Below are positions 34,180 through 43,028 of a stretch of 57,467 bases of DNA, piece by piece. Below the pieces are notes generated by a model. That model had not been told where the DNA came from and ran no database searches. It saw only the letters and a program-made list of their open reading frames with translations. Location: assembly GCA_017451485.1 (NCBI GenBank), contig JAFTOG010000010.1, positions 1 through 57,467 of the forward strand, written 5' to 3'. The stretch is from Clostridia bacterium. GTDB taxonomy: Bacteria; Bacillota; Clostridia; Oscillospirales; CAG-272. How positions within the stretch are numbered: the stretch's first letter is position 1; every line of letters starts with the position of its first letter. The translations under genes and the position numbers were made by a program.

Positions 34180-34208
34180 ATTATAGCCTCATTTTTTTAT
34201 TTTGTCAA
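34180..34208 (-). promoter_or_regulatory. consensus sigma-A promoter for cvpA-clpE unit
   Basis: Minus strand TTGACA, 17 bases, TATAAT, an exact match to consensus, 32 bases before the CvpA ATG. No CtsR heptad repeat was seen over it. Confidence 0.9.
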
Positions 34209-34263
34209 TAGTATTGTTAAGACAGGAGTTGTAAAAATTTGGTTAAGGAGATATGTACGGTAA

Positions 34264-34315
34264 TAAAAAAAAGCATTACGCTATCCGTTTTTACGGAAAA
34301 CGAAATGCTTTTTCC
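34264..34315 (-). terminator. intrinsic terminator after truA operon
   Basis: AAAAAGCATT pairs with AATGCTTTTT; an inner CCGT / ACGG stem-loop sits on top. A and T runs flank it. Confidence 0.8.
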
Positions 34316-34321
34316 TTACAT

Positions 34322-35080
34322 TTAATTGTAAAAAACACGGTTAAGATATAATCCCTCTGCTTTAGCGGTCTGTCCTGCTCTGCTCCTATCCTTGGAGCTT
34401 ATAATATCGGGAATATCCTCGGGCTTTATTTTTCCCTTACCCACATCAAGCAGTGTTCCCACAATTATTCTTACCATATTGTAAAGGAAGCCGTCCGCTG
34501 ATATACGGTATTCGATAATATCATCCATAACCGTAATTTCGCTGTCGTAAACGGTACGAACCGTATCCTTTACCGATGAGCCACTTGCCATAAATGCGGA
34601 AAAATCGTGTCTGCCGATAAAATGCTCCTGTGCCTTTTTCATATTTTCAATGGAGAGAGTGTCTATATTTCTGCCAAGCTCCATCACTCTGCCATCAAGG
34701 AATGGGTCCCTTATTTCTCCTGTCCTTATACGGTAAATGTACTCTTTTTTTACCACGCTGTACCGGGGATGAAAATCATCCGGCACCCATGTGGCACAAA
34801 GAACCGATATATCCCGTGGCAAAGCCGTATTCATAGCAAGAGGAATTTTATCTAACGGCACGGTAATCCCGTTTTTTTCATCCACGGGGTCCACGGTCAG
34901 ACAATATCCGAGGGCGTGTACACCACTGTCGGTACGGCTGCATCCCGTTACATTACACTCAAAGCCAAAGACCTTTTTTACTGCTCTGTTCAGCATAAGA
35001 GCAACCGTTGGTCTGTCTCCCTGGAGCTGATATCCACAGTAGGCAGTCCCTACATAGGAAATTTCAAGAAGTATCTTCAT
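34322..35080 (-). CDS. truA: tRNA pseudouridine(38-40) synthase TruA
   Basis: Makes pseudouridine at positions 38-40 of tRNA anticodon arms. 252 residues, family-typical. Catalytic Asp lies in 'GCSRTDSGVHALG'; other signatures are 'ISYVGTAYCGYQLQ', 'RIRTG', 'HDFSAFMASGS' and 'ISADGFLYNMVRIIVGTL'. ATG at 35080 gives the usual 'MKILLEISYVGT' start; a GTG three codons earlier, right after the ecfT stop, is the alternative. Last gene of the ruvC-to-truA operon. In many Firmicutes truA likewise follows ecfA1-ecfA2-ecfT. Confidence 0.95.
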   Translation of the reverse strand: MKILLEISYVGTAYCGYQLQGDRPTVALMLNRAVKKVFGFECNVTGCSRTDSGVHALGYCLTVDPVDEKNGITVPLDKIPLAMNTALPRDISVLCATWVPDDFHPRYSVVKKEYIYRIRTGEIRDPFLDGRVMELGRNIDTLSIENMKKAQEHFIGRHDFSAFMASGSSVKDTVRTVYDSEITVMDDIIEYRISADGFLYNMVRIIVGTLLDVGKGKIKPEDIPDIISSKDRSRAGQTAKAEGLYLNRVFYN

Positions 35081-35089
35081 ACCTATCAC

Positions 35090-35932
35090 CTATGCAAGCT
35101 TATAGCCGTTGGCGTAAATGTTGATAAGAATTACTCCGGCAAGCATTCCAAAGCTCAAAAGAATAAACACATAGTCCTTGATTTTCATTTTAAGGACATT
35201 CATCCTCGTTCTTCCGTTACCACCGTGGTAGCATCTGCATTCCATGGCAGTTGCAAGCTCCTCAGCTCTTCTGAAGGAGGAAACAAAAAGAGGAATAATA
35301 ATGGGGATAAGAGCCTTAGCTCTCTTTATAAGACCTCCGGACGAAAAGTCTGCTCCCCTTGCCTTTTGGGCATTCATAATTTTTGTCGTCTCATCCACAA
35401 GGGTTGGTATAAAGCGAAGGGCAATGGTCATCATCATTGCAAACTCGTGAACCGGAACCTTGATTTTTTTCAAAAATCCCAGTCCCCTCTCAAGTCCGTC
35501 TGTCAACTCTATGGGTGTTGTTGCATAAGAAAAATATACACTTGTTCCCATAAGAAGAATAACTATACGGAATGTAAGAAGAGCTGCGTTTATAAGGCCT
35601 TCCTTATATATATTTACAGTCCAGAAGTCGGGGATTATCACCTGAGTAAAGAGTAGCTCCTCTCCTCTGCCTAAGAAAATATTAAGGATGGATGTAAACA
35701 GAATGATTATGATAAGGGGCTTTAGTCCCTTTAATACAAGACGGATAGGAACTCTGCTCAAAAGTATCGAAAGTATAACCAATCCGGCTAAGAGGACAAA
35801 GGCAAAAACATCCTCAGCCACAAAAATGCTGACAATGAACAGCACAACAAACAGTAGCTTGGACCTGGGATCAAGCCTGTGAATTACAGAGCCTGTACCG
35901 TAATATTGACCGAGAGTAACATCAAGTGCCAT
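35090..35932 (-). CDS. ecfT: ECF transporter membrane subunit EcfT
   Basis: 280-residue scaffold subunit linking the two EcfA ATPases to interchangeable substrate-binding S proteins. About five to six helices; the two coupling helices carry 'AQKARGADF' and 'AMECRCYHGG', the ARG-type motifs that insert into the ATPases. The start begins 'LGQYYGTGSVIHRLDPRSKL', typical for the family. Start codon overlaps the ecfA2 stop by one base (TGATG). No S-component gene is adjacent; BioY at 44122 is one plausible client. Confidence 0.94.
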   Translation of the reverse strand: MALDVTLGQYYGTGSVIHRLDPRSKLLFVVLFIVSIFVAEDVFAFVLLAGLVILSILLSRVPIRLVLKGLKPLIIIILFTSILNIFLGRGEELLFTQVIIPDFWTVNIYKEGLINAALLTFRIVILLMGTSVYFSYATTPIELTDGLERGLGFLKKIKVPVHEFAMMMTIALRFIPTLVDETTKIMNAQKARGADFSSGGLIKRAKALIPIIIPLFVSSFRRAEELATAMECRCYHGGNGRTRMNVLKMKIKDYVFILLSFGMLAGVILINIYANGYKLA

Positions 35933-36792
35933 CAGCCCTTCCTCCCTTCAATATACTCGCAAATGGCGTCTACAGCACCGTTTACAGTATAAATGTATTT
36001 GGAGATGTCTATCGAGTTTTTGCGGATAGCTCGTACCACTCCGTAAATTTCGGGAACATCAAGACCTGCAGAACGGAGAAGCTCTCCCTCGGAGAATACC
36101 TCTCTGCAATCTCCCTGTAAGATAAGCTTGCCGTGAGAAAGCACAAAGAGCTCATCACAGTACTTAGCCATATCCTCCATGCTGTGACTTACAATTACCA
36201 CAGAGGTTTTACTTTCCTGCTGGTATTTACATATTCCACCGAGTATCTGGCGTCTTCCTCTTGGGTCAAGGCCTGCAGCAGGCTCGTCAAGAACAAGAAC
36301 AGAAGGCCTCATCGCCATAATACCGGCAAGAGCAACTCTTCTCTTCTGACCTCCCGAGAGGTCAAAGGGGGATTTGGAAAGGACATCGGCATCAAGGCCA
36401 CAAAATTCTGCAGCACCGGTTACTCTTTCCTTGACATCCTCTTCACTCAGTCCCATATTTTTGGGACCGTAGGCAATATCATCCCATACAGTATCGGCAA
36501 AGAGCTGATATTCGGGGTACTGCATTACCATACCCACCTTATAGCGTATTTTACCTATTTCCTTGGGCTTTTGCCATATGTCACAGCCATCTACAAATAT
36601 AGAACCGCTATCAGGTCTTACAAGACCGATGAACATCTGTACAAGAGTGGATTTTCCCGACCCTGTGTGTCCAATTATACCTGTAACACAGTTTTCTCTT
36701 ATAGAAAGACTGACATTATCAAGGGCATGTACCTCATAAGGGGTCTTTTTGCCGTATATATAGCTTACATTTTTTACCTCAATTGATGCCAT
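35932..36792 (-). CDS. ecfA2: ECF transporter ATPase EcfA2
   Basis: 286-residue ATPase of the vitamin/micronutrient ECF module. Walker A 'GHTGSGKST', Q-loop 'MVMQYPEYQLFADT', signature 'LSGGQKRRVALAG', Walker B 'VLVLDEPAAGLD', switch 'IVSHSMEDMAKY'. The 'YPE..LF' Q-loop and C-terminal extension identify EcfA2 rather than EcfA1. The ATG at 36792 is chosen (preceded by GGGTGA); it overlaps the end of ecfA1 by 14 bases. Works as a heterodimer with EcfA1. Confidence 0.94.
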   Translation of the reverse strand: MASIEVKNVSYIYGKKTPYEVHALDNVSLSIRENCVTGIIGHTGSGKSTLVQMFIGLVRPDSGSIFVDGCDIWQKPKEIGKIRYKVGMVMQYPEYQLFADTVWDDIAYGPKNMGLSEEDVKERVTGAAEFCGLDADVLSKSPFDLSGGQKRRVALAGIMAMRPSVLVLDEPAAGLDPRGRRQILGGICKYQQESKTSVVIVSHSMEDMAKYCDELFVLSHGKLILQGDCREVFSEGELLRSAGLDVPEIYGVVRAIRKNSIDISKYIYTVNGAVDAICEYIEGRKG

Positions 36793-37663
36793 CTTTATCA
36801 CCCGTACTATTGATTTTTTCCGTTATCAGCCTTGCACAAGTGTCAAAATCATACACTCCCAAGGGGATTTCCCATCCTAATTTCTTATTAAGCTTGAAAA
36901 TAAGCTCTGTTGACTGGGGTACCTCAAGTCCTGCCTCCCACAGTCTTTCCACACGGCAGAAAACATCCTCTGGCTTGCCCTCCTCGTATACCTCACCGTT
37001 TTTCATTACTATAACACGGTCAGCCTGTACAGCCTCGTTCATATAATGGGTGATAAGTATTACGGTAATGCCCTCTCTGTTCAGTCGGTGAATTGTATTC
37101 ATTACATCCTTACGGCCCATAGGGTCAAGCATTGCTGTGGATTCGTCAAATATAATACATTTGGGCTTCATAGCAATAACTCCCGCTATTGCCACTCGCT
37201 GCTTTTGTCCTCCCGAGAGCTTATGGGGAGCATGACGGGCATACTCTCTCATTCCCACAGTATCAAGAGCTTCATTTACCCTTTGTCTTATTTCCTTGGA
37301 GGGCACGCCGAGATTCTCGGGGCCGAAGGCAACATCCTCCTCAACTATGGTGGCAACTATCTGATTGTCGGGATTTTGGAATACCATACCTATTTTTTTG
37401 CGTACATCGAATATATCCTCGTCCGTAAGCTCCCTGCCCGTTATTTTATTGCCCTCAATATAAATATCACCGGAATTAGGGGAAAGTATTAAATTCATAA
37501 GCTTTGCGGTTGTGGACTTACCCGAGCCATTATGTCCGAGTATTGCCACAAACTCTCCCTCTGTTATTTCAAGGGAAAGATTATTTACAGCAAACATGCC
37601 GGGCTCACATTCCTCACCCGTATATGTGTAGCATACATTATCAAATTTGATTAATGGCTCCAT
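36779..37663 (-). CDS. ecfA1: ECF transporter ATPase EcfA1
   Basis: 294-residue ATPase partner of EcfA2. Walker A 'GHNGSGKST', Q-loop 'MVFQNPDNQIVATIVEEDV' (the EcfA1 form), signature 'LSGGQKQRVAIAG', Walker B 'IIFDESTAMLD' with Ser in place of Pro after the Glu, as often in EcfA1, and switch 'LITHYMNEAV'. It starts one base after the stop of the methyltransferase gene, so the operon is tightly coupled. Confidence 0.94.
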   Translation of the reverse strand: MEPLIKFDNVCYTYTGEECEPGMFAVNNLSLEITEGEFVAILGHNGSGKSTTAKLMNLILSPNSGDIYIEGNKITGRELTDEDIFDVRKKIGMVFQNPDNQIVATIVEEDVAFGPENLGVPSKEIRQRVNEALDTVGMREYARHAPHKLSGGQKQRVAIAGVIAMKPKCIIFDESTAMLDPMGRKDVMNTIHRLNREGITVILITHYMNEAVQADRVIVMKNGEVYEEGKPEDVFCRVERLWEAGLEVPQSTELIFKLNKKLGWEIPLGVYDFDTCARLITEKINSTGDKDGIN

Positions 37664-37664
37664 A

Positions 37665-38546
37665 TTACTCCTTTTTTCCTTTCACCCATCTTGCACTTGC
37701 TCCACAGGGCAAACAGCTTCCTGTCTGGGTTACAGGGAGAGCAAGCTCTGCCGTTTCAGACACTCCACCGTGCTTTTTCACAATTTCAACATCTAAAACA
37801 TATCCCATTGTAAGTGCACTCAAGCCCGTTGTGTATGAGTTTATAAGCATAAACAGAGGGTTGTCCGACAATACCCTTTCACATAAGGAAACAAAGTCAC
37901 AGACAGCGTCCTCCAGCTTCCACACCTCGCCACCGGGTCCTCTTCCGTAGGAGGGAGGGTCCATAATAATGGCATCATACTTGTTTCCACGCCTTATTTC
38001 TCTCTCCACAAACTTACGGCAGTCGTCTACTATATACCTTACAGGTGCATCCTTTAATCCACTCAGGGCAAGATTCTCCTTAGCACATGCAACCATACCC
38101 TTTGAGGCGTCCACATGGACAACCGAGGCACCTGCCTTAGCTGCGGCTGCTGTTGCTCCGCCTGTGTATGCAAACAGGTTAAGCACCTTAACCTCTCCAC
38201 CGTTATCCACTCTTTCTCTGATAAGCTGAGAAAACCAGTCCCAGTTGGCAGCCTGCTCGGGAAACAGTCCCGTGTGCTTAAAGCCCATTGGCTTAAGCAT
38301 AAATGTAAGCTCACCGTAATTTATCGTCCAGCTCTCGGGCACATTATTTTTGACCCATGCACCACCACCGGAATTGGAACGGCGATATATTCCATGTGCC
38401 TTGCTCCAAAGCTTGTGCTCTCTTTTCCCCTTCCAGATCACCTGTGGGTCGGGTCTTATGAGAATGTAATCTCCCCATCTTTCAAGTCTTTCTCCGTCGG
38501 AGGTATCAAGAAGCTCGTAATCTATCCATTTATCTGCTTTATACAT
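37665..38546 (-). CDS. class I SAM-dependent methyltransferase, RlmI-like (rRNA)
   Basis: 293 residues. SAM-binding loop 'VLNLFAYTGGATAAAAKAGA' with 'VVHVDASKGMVACAKEN' as the acidic motif II, and catalytic 'IIMDPPSYGRGPGGEVWKL'. This layout is found in RlmI/RlmK-type 23S rRNA methyltransferases; the N-terminal PUA domain of RlmI is not obvious, so target base and nucleotide type are not assigned. ATG follows GAGGA. Second gene of the ruvC operon, 14 bases after ruvC. Confidence 0.82.
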   Translation of the reverse strand: MYKADKWIDYELLDTSDGERLERWGDYILIRPDPQVIWKGKREHKLWSKAHGIYRRSNSGGGAWVKNNVPESWTINYGELTFMLKPMGFKHTGLFPEQAANWDWFSQLIRERVDNGGEVKVLNLFAYTGGATAAAAKAGASVVHVDASKGMVACAKENLALSGLKDAPVRYIVDDCRKFVEREIRRGNKYDAIIMDPPSYGRGPGGEVWKLEDAVCDFVSLCERVLSDNPLFMLINSYTTGLSALTMGYVLDVEIVKKHGGVSETAELALPVTQTGSCLPCGASARWVKGKKE

Positions 38547-38560
38547 TGTTTGTCCTCACA

Positions 38561-39058
38561 TTACATCTTATAGTATTTGCCAAGGGGACTTTCCCCTGCG
38601 TGTCCGTGGCATATCGCTATTGCCAGTGCGTCTGCCGTATCATCGGGCTTAGGAGGCTTAGGAAGCTTTAGAATCGATGTTACCATGGTTATGACCTGAT
38701 TTTTTTCTGCTCTTCCGTATCCTACTACAGCCTGCTTGACCTGTAATGGTGTGTATTCAAATATTTTCAAGCCCTTTTTATGAGCAGCAAGAAGTATTAC
38801 CCCCCTTGCTTCAGCAACGGAAATACCTGTTTTCTGATTGGTATTCCAGAAAAGCTCCTCAACTGCCATAACCTCCGGCTTGTACTTGTCAATTATTACA
38901 TTCATAGAATCGTATATCTGCTCGATACGGTCCTCAACAGGTGTCTTTGCCTCCGTACGAATGGAGCCATAACCCAGAACACGGAATTTTCCGTTTACGC
39001 ATTCAAGCACTCCCCATCCCACAATAGCAAGACCGGGGTCAATACCTAAAATTACCAT
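38561..39058 (-). CDS. ruvC: Holliday junction resolvase RuvC
   Basis: Cuts Holliday junctions moved by RuvAB. 165 residues. The acidic active site is visible: Asp in 'ILGIDPGLAIVGWG' near residue 6, Glu in 'AVEELFWNTN', and the Asp pair in 'PDDTADALAIAICHGH'. Several upstream in-frame ATGs exist; the one at 39058 is favoured because GGAGG lies five bases before it and it gives the usual MVILGIDPG start. First gene of a six-gene operon. ruvAB sit in a separate operon read the other way, starting about 180 bases from ruvC. Confidence 0.94.
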   Translation of the reverse strand: MVILGIDPGLAIVGWGVLECVNGKFRVLGYGSIRTEAKTPVEDRIEQIYDSMNVIIDKYKPEVMAVEELFWNTNQKTGISVAEARGVILLAAHKKGLKIFEYTPLQVKQAVVGYGRAEKNQVITMVTSILKLPKPPKPDDTADALAIAICHGHAGESPLGKYYKM

Positions 39059-39089
39059 CATGACCTCCGAATTAAATGCATTCATAATT

Positions 39090-39118
39090 ATTTTACCATA
39101 TTTTACACTCCATGTCAA
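39090..39118 (-). promoter_or_regulatory. sigma-A promoter for ruvC-truA operon
   Basis: Minus strand TTGACA, 17 bases ending TATGG, TAAAAT; 31 bases before the ATG. No LexA box was recognised. Confidence 0.8.
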
Positions 39119-39162
39119 ATACAAAACTCACAAATATATTAAAATATAAATAACTTTTCTTG

Positions 39163-39191
39163 TTGATTTTTATGCATAATTATGGTAAAAT
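39163..39191 (+). promoter_or_regulatory. sigma-A promoter for DUF951-yfhO-ruvAB operon
   Basis: TTGATT, 17 bases ending TATGG, TAAAAT; 43 bases before the ATG. Confidence 0.75.
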
Positions 39192-39233
39192 AAGCTGTAG
39201 TGATTTATTTTGATGCTTTCTATGGAGGTTAAT

Positions 39234-39440
39234 ATGCCAAACATCCCTGTTATCAAGGTTGGAGATATTCTTGAAATGAAGAAAAACCATCCCTGTGGGT
39301 CAAGGATATTTACGGTTTCCCGCATTGGGTCGGATATCAAGCTCACCTGCACCGGATGTGGAAGAACTCTTATGCTTGATAGAATCAAGGTAGAAAAAAT
39401 GATAAAGAAAATTATTTCAAACGGAGACAACCATGAGTAA
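39234..39440 (+). CDS. DUF951 family protein
   Basis: 68 residues: 'VGDILEMKKNHPCGSRIFTVSR', then 'LTCTGCGRTLMLDR'. The Cys pattern (C, then CxxC) and the opening phrase define DUF951, a small Firmicutes family of unknown function, possibly zinc-binding or nucleic-acid-binding. Family members are often found beside chromosome-maintenance genes such as ychF. The ATG follows GGAGG; an upstream ATG in frame is ignored. It overlaps the next gene by 8 bases, which means coupled translation. Confidence 0.88.
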   Translation: MPNIPVIKVGDILEMKKNHPCGSRIFTVSRIGSDIKLTCTGCGRTLMLDRIKVEKMIKKIISNGDNHE

Positions 39441-42405
39441 ACAGACTGTATTCCAAAAGCTTTCGAGCCTGAAGTCACGGATTAAGGCAAAGCTTGATCC
39501 CATACTTAAGAAGCCCCTTGTACAGAGGGCAAAAAATAAAATAATATCGAAGAAGCATCTTTATCCCTCCTTCTTCTTCCCTGTTATGATCCTTGCTGTG
39601 GTATACGCCGCCCTTGGCTTCTGGCCTATCGGTAACCGTAGCATGCTTACCCTTGATATGGGTGCACAGTACATCTTTTATTTTGAACAGATGCGTGACA
39701 TTTTAATAGGTGGAGAATCTATTATTTATACCTTTGAACGCACATTGGGTGGAGAATTTTTGGGATATTATGCATATTATCTGGCTTCTCCTCTCTCCTG
39801 GATAGTATGTCTGTTCCCTGCTAAGATGATAGTTGAGTCCGTTACACTCATCCTTATGCTCAAGGCAGGTCTTAGCGGACTGTTTTTTGCTTACTATCTC
39901 GAAAAGACGAGGAAAACTAAGGATGCAATGGGCCTTACTATGTTTTCCACAATGTACGCCCTTTGTGCCTATGCTATGGCGTACCAGACAAACACTATGT
40001 GGATGGATGCACTTATGCTCCTACCCCTTGTTACTCTGGGACTTGAAAGACTTATTACAGACGGTAAATTCAAGCTTTTTGTAATAACCTTTGCCATGAC
40101 CATATGGAGTAACTTCTATATCGGCTATATGTCCTGCTTCTATGTGCTTTTCTACACAATATGCTTCCTCTTTGCTCATAATGATGAGGAAATAAACGGA
40201 CTGAATGAAGCAAAGCACAAGCTGAAAAGCGTTATAAGAGTCGGTATTTGCTCTCTTGTATCCATACTGATGACCACAATGATCATACTGTCGGCATACT
40301 ATGCCCTCAGCTTTGGTAAAAACAATTTCCAGACAAGCAATTTCGAGCCATTTTTACGCTTTGATTTTCTTGACTTGTTTGCAAAATTCTTCTTTGGAGC
40401 CTATGATACCATCCGTCCCGACGGAACACCCAATATGTATTCGGGTACTCTTATGCTCCTTATGCTCCCTGTGTATTTTGTATCAAAAAAGGTTTCGGGA
40501 AGGCATAAGATAGCCTATGGAGGTCTTTGCGGACTGTTCATAGCTATAATGTCTGTAAATACATTGGACCTTGTAATGCACGGCTTCCAGATGCCTGTAT
40601 GGCTTAATTACCGTTACAGCTTTATGTTTACCTTTGTGCTCCTTACACTGGCATACAGAGGATATGAGTATATCAAGGAGGTGGATTCAAAATTCCTCTT
40701 CCAGACAGGTATATTCCTTATTTTCGCCCTTATGATGATGCAGAAGCTGGTGGAGCTGACCCGTTATCAGTCAGGTGGCAAAAAATGGGACACCGAGTAC
40801 GCATATGTTATTGATTACGAATTTATCTGGGCATCCGTCATCCTGATAGGAATCTATCTTGGTGTACTTTACTTTGTAAAGCACTCAAAGTCAATTAAGG
40901 AAAAGGCTACCACTGTCCTGCTCCTTGTTGTTCTCGTGGAGGCGGGTCTCGGTGCAGGTGTAAACTGGGGACATGAGGTTTATGAGGTTGGCTATGGCTA
41001 CCGTAACTCCTACGTTGACTTTATTGAAAGATACAAGCCCACTGTGGATGAGGTGCTTGAATCCGATACATCCTTCTACAGAATGGAGAAAAACCCCTAC
41101 AGAAGAAACAATGAAAATCTTGCATTAAATATAAACGGAATCGCTGCATCCACATCCACACTTAACGCAAATGTTATAGAGCTACTTAATAATATGGGCT
41201 TTTCGGCAAGCTCCCACTGGGCTAAATATTTCTGCGGTAACGAGGTTTCCGATTCCCTGCTCGGTATAAAGTATGTTATTTCCGAGGAGGGCAACCATGT
41301 AAGCAGCACCTATAAGAAGACTGTAAGCAATGACGGGCTTTATATCTATGAAAATCCCCATGTGCTTTCCATAGGCTTTGCAGCCCATAAGAACGGAAAG
41401 GACCTGATACTTTCCCAGCCACAAAAGATTTCTCCCTTCAAATACCTTAACGGTATGATGACACAGCTTTCCGGTCAGTCAAGCCTTGATATTTTTACAA
41501 GGTGTGACTATTCCATTACCAATACCGGTAACTGCTCTACAAGGTATTCGGCAGGTGGAGTTACAATAACCCGAAGCTCCAGCGGTATAGCATTTTACGA
41601 ATATACGGTTATAGCAAAGGAAAGCGGCTCAATTTATATGCACTTCCTTTCCCACACAAGAAACCCCGTTGTCAAGTTTTATATAAACGGCGATGAGATA
41701 TCCTCCGTATTCGACACCGATACAAACAGAATACACAACCTCGGATATTATGAAAAGGGTGCTGAGCTTAAGATCAGATACGAGTTTGACGGAAATGCCG
41801 TACATTATAAGACAGATGCCCCCATATTTGTTCAGGTAAATGAAGACGAGCTTGCAAGAGCCATCGACTACCTCCAAAAGGGTAACCTTAAGATAACAGA
41901 TCACTCCGACACACGAATTGAGGGCACGATTACTGCCGAAAAGGACCAGTTTGTATTTACCTCCATCCCCTATGACAAATACTGGAATGTATATGTTGAC
42001 GGAGAGAGAGTAGAAACCTATGCAACAATGGACACTCTCCTTGCCTTTGATATCGGAGAGGGCGAGCACGAAATAGAAATGGTATATGTTTCCAAGCCAT
42101 TCTATATCGGTCTTGTTATAAGCTTGTTCGGTCTCGGACTGTTTATTGCTCTTATCGTTCTTGAGAGAAAGCTGGGCTACAAGGTAATTCCCGTTTGGGA
42201 AAGACCTGACGGAAAAGATACAGACAGCTGTCCTTCCTCCAATACAGTATCTATGGATATTCCGGGTAGCGAGCCATCTCCACAGGTCACCGAGGTAAAG
42301 GGCACTGAGTCTACTGACACCGAGGTCATAAGCACCGATGGCACAAACGGTGTGACTACGGGTACAGAGGACACAAGCGAAAACACCAATGCAAAAGAGG
42401 AATAA
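39433..42405 (+). CDS. YfhO-family multi-membrane protein
   Basis: 990 residues. A long basic cytoplasmic lead, then about 12-13 membrane helices (residues 45-530), a large outside domain of beta character (540-875), one more helix ('FYIGLVISLFGLGLFIALIVL') and a Thr/Ser/Glu-rich tail. 'SMLTLDMGAQYIFYFEQMRD' and 'RTLGGEFLGYYAYYLASP' are typical of the YfhO family. In Bacillus and Listeria such proteins are GT-C-like glycosyltransferases that add sugar to teichoic acids using a lipid-linked donor; here that role is inferred. Operon with ruvA (gap 2 bases). Confidence 0.85.
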   Translation: MSKQTVFQKLSSLKSRIKAKLDPILKKPLVQRAKNKIISKKHLYPSFFFPVMILAVVYAALGFWPIGNRSMLTLDMGAQYIFYFEQMRDILIGGESIIYTFERTLGGEFLGYYAYYLASPLSWIVCLFPAKMIVESVTLILMLKAGLSGLFFAYYLEKTRKTKDAMGLTMFSTMYALCAYAMAYQTNTMWMDALMLLPLVTLGLERLITDGKFKLFVITFAMTIWSNFYIGYMSCFYVLFYTICFLFAHNDEEINGLNEAKHKLKSVIRVGICSLVSILMTTMIILSAYYALSFGKNNFQTSNFEPFLRFDFLDLFAKFFFGAYDTIRPDGTPNMYSGTLMLLMLPVYFVSKKVSGRHKIAYGGLCGLFIAIMSVNTLDLVMHGFQMPVWLNYRYSFMFTFVLLTLAYRGYEYIKEVDSKFLFQTGIFLIFALMMMQKLVELTRYQSGGKKWDTEYAYVIDYEFIWASVILIGIYLGVLYFVKHSKSIKEKATTVLLLVVLVEAGLGAGVNWGHEVYEVGYGYRNSYVDFIERYKPTVDEVLESDTSFYRMEKNPYRRNNENLALNINGIAASTSTLNANVIELLNNMGFSASSHWAKYFCGNEVSDSLLGIKYVISEEGNHVSSTYKKTVSNDGLYIYENPHVLSIGFAAHKNGKDLILSQPQKISPFKYLNGMMTQLSGQSSLDIFTRCDYSITNTGNCSTRYSAGGVTITRSSSGIAFYEYTVIAKESGSIYMHFLSHTRNPVVKFYINGDEISSVFDTDTNRIHNLGYYEKGAELKIRYEFDGNAVHYKTDAPIFVQVNEDELARAIDYLQKGNLKITDHSDTRIEGTITAEKDQFVFTSIPYDKYWNVYVDGERVETYATMDTLLAFDIGEGEHEIEMVYVSKPFYIGLVISLFGLGLFIALIVLERKLGYKVIPVWERPDGKDTDSCPSSNTVSMDIPGSEPSPQVTEVKGTESTDTEVISTDGTNGVTTGTEDTSENTNAKEE

Positions 42406-42407
42406 TT

Positions 42408-43016
42408 ATGATATATCATGTAAATGGCACACTTGAATACTGTGAGCCCGGCTTCTGCGTTATTGACTGCAACGGAGTCGGATATAAGCTTACAGTAAGC
42501 GATAACACCTTCTCTGCTGTATGCTCCCATACAGGCGAGAGGGAAAAGCTGCTTACCTACCTCCAGGTAAGGGAGGACGGAGTCGAGCTTTTCGGCTTTA
42601 AGACAAATGACGAGCTCTCTGCCTTTAAGCTACTTATAACCGTATCGGGAGTCGGTCCGAAGGCGGCTATGGCAATCTTATCACTCCTTACACCCGATAA
42701 GCTGTCACAGGCTATTGTAAGCGAGGATACAAAGGCTATTTCAAGAGCCTCCGGAGTCGGGGCAAAAACTGCTGCAAGAGTGGTACTCGAGCTTAAGGAT
42801 AAGGTGGCTAAGCAATACTTTGCTCCCTCATCTGCTGAGGTAGCATCTGCTCCAACTGTCAGTGCCGTAAAGGGTAAGGGCAACCTTTCCGAGGCACTTG
42901 ATGCACTTATTGTTCTTGGCTATTCAAGAGCAGAGGCACAGAAGGCACTTGCAGGCATTGACCCTAAATTAGAGGTTGAAAAAATAATACCCTTAGCCCT
43001 TGCAAAATTGTTTTAA
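42408..43016 (+). CDS. ruvA: Holliday junction helicase subunit RuvA
   Basis: Binds the four-way junction as a tetramer and loads RuvB. 202 residues with the three domains in order: OB fold (1-62, 'MIYHVNGTLEY...VIDCNGVGYKL'), tandem helix-hairpin-helix ('LITVSGVGPKAAMAIL', 'ASGVGAKTAARVVLEL'), an acidic-free linker, and the C-terminal RuvB-contact domain ('EALDALIVLGYSRAEAQKAL'). It is followed by ruvB after 12 bases. Confidence 0.96.
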   Translation: MIYHVNGTLEYCEPGFCVIDCNGVGYKLTVSDNTFSAVCSHTGEREKLLTYLQVREDGVELFGFKTNDELSAFKLLITVSGVGPKAAMAILSLLTPDKLSQAIVSEDTKAISRASGVGAKTAARVVLELKDKVAKQYFAPSSAEVASAPTVSAVKGKGNLSEALDALIVLGYSRAEAQKALAGIDPKLEVEKIIPLALAKLF

Positions 43017-43028
43017 GGAGGAGCTATT

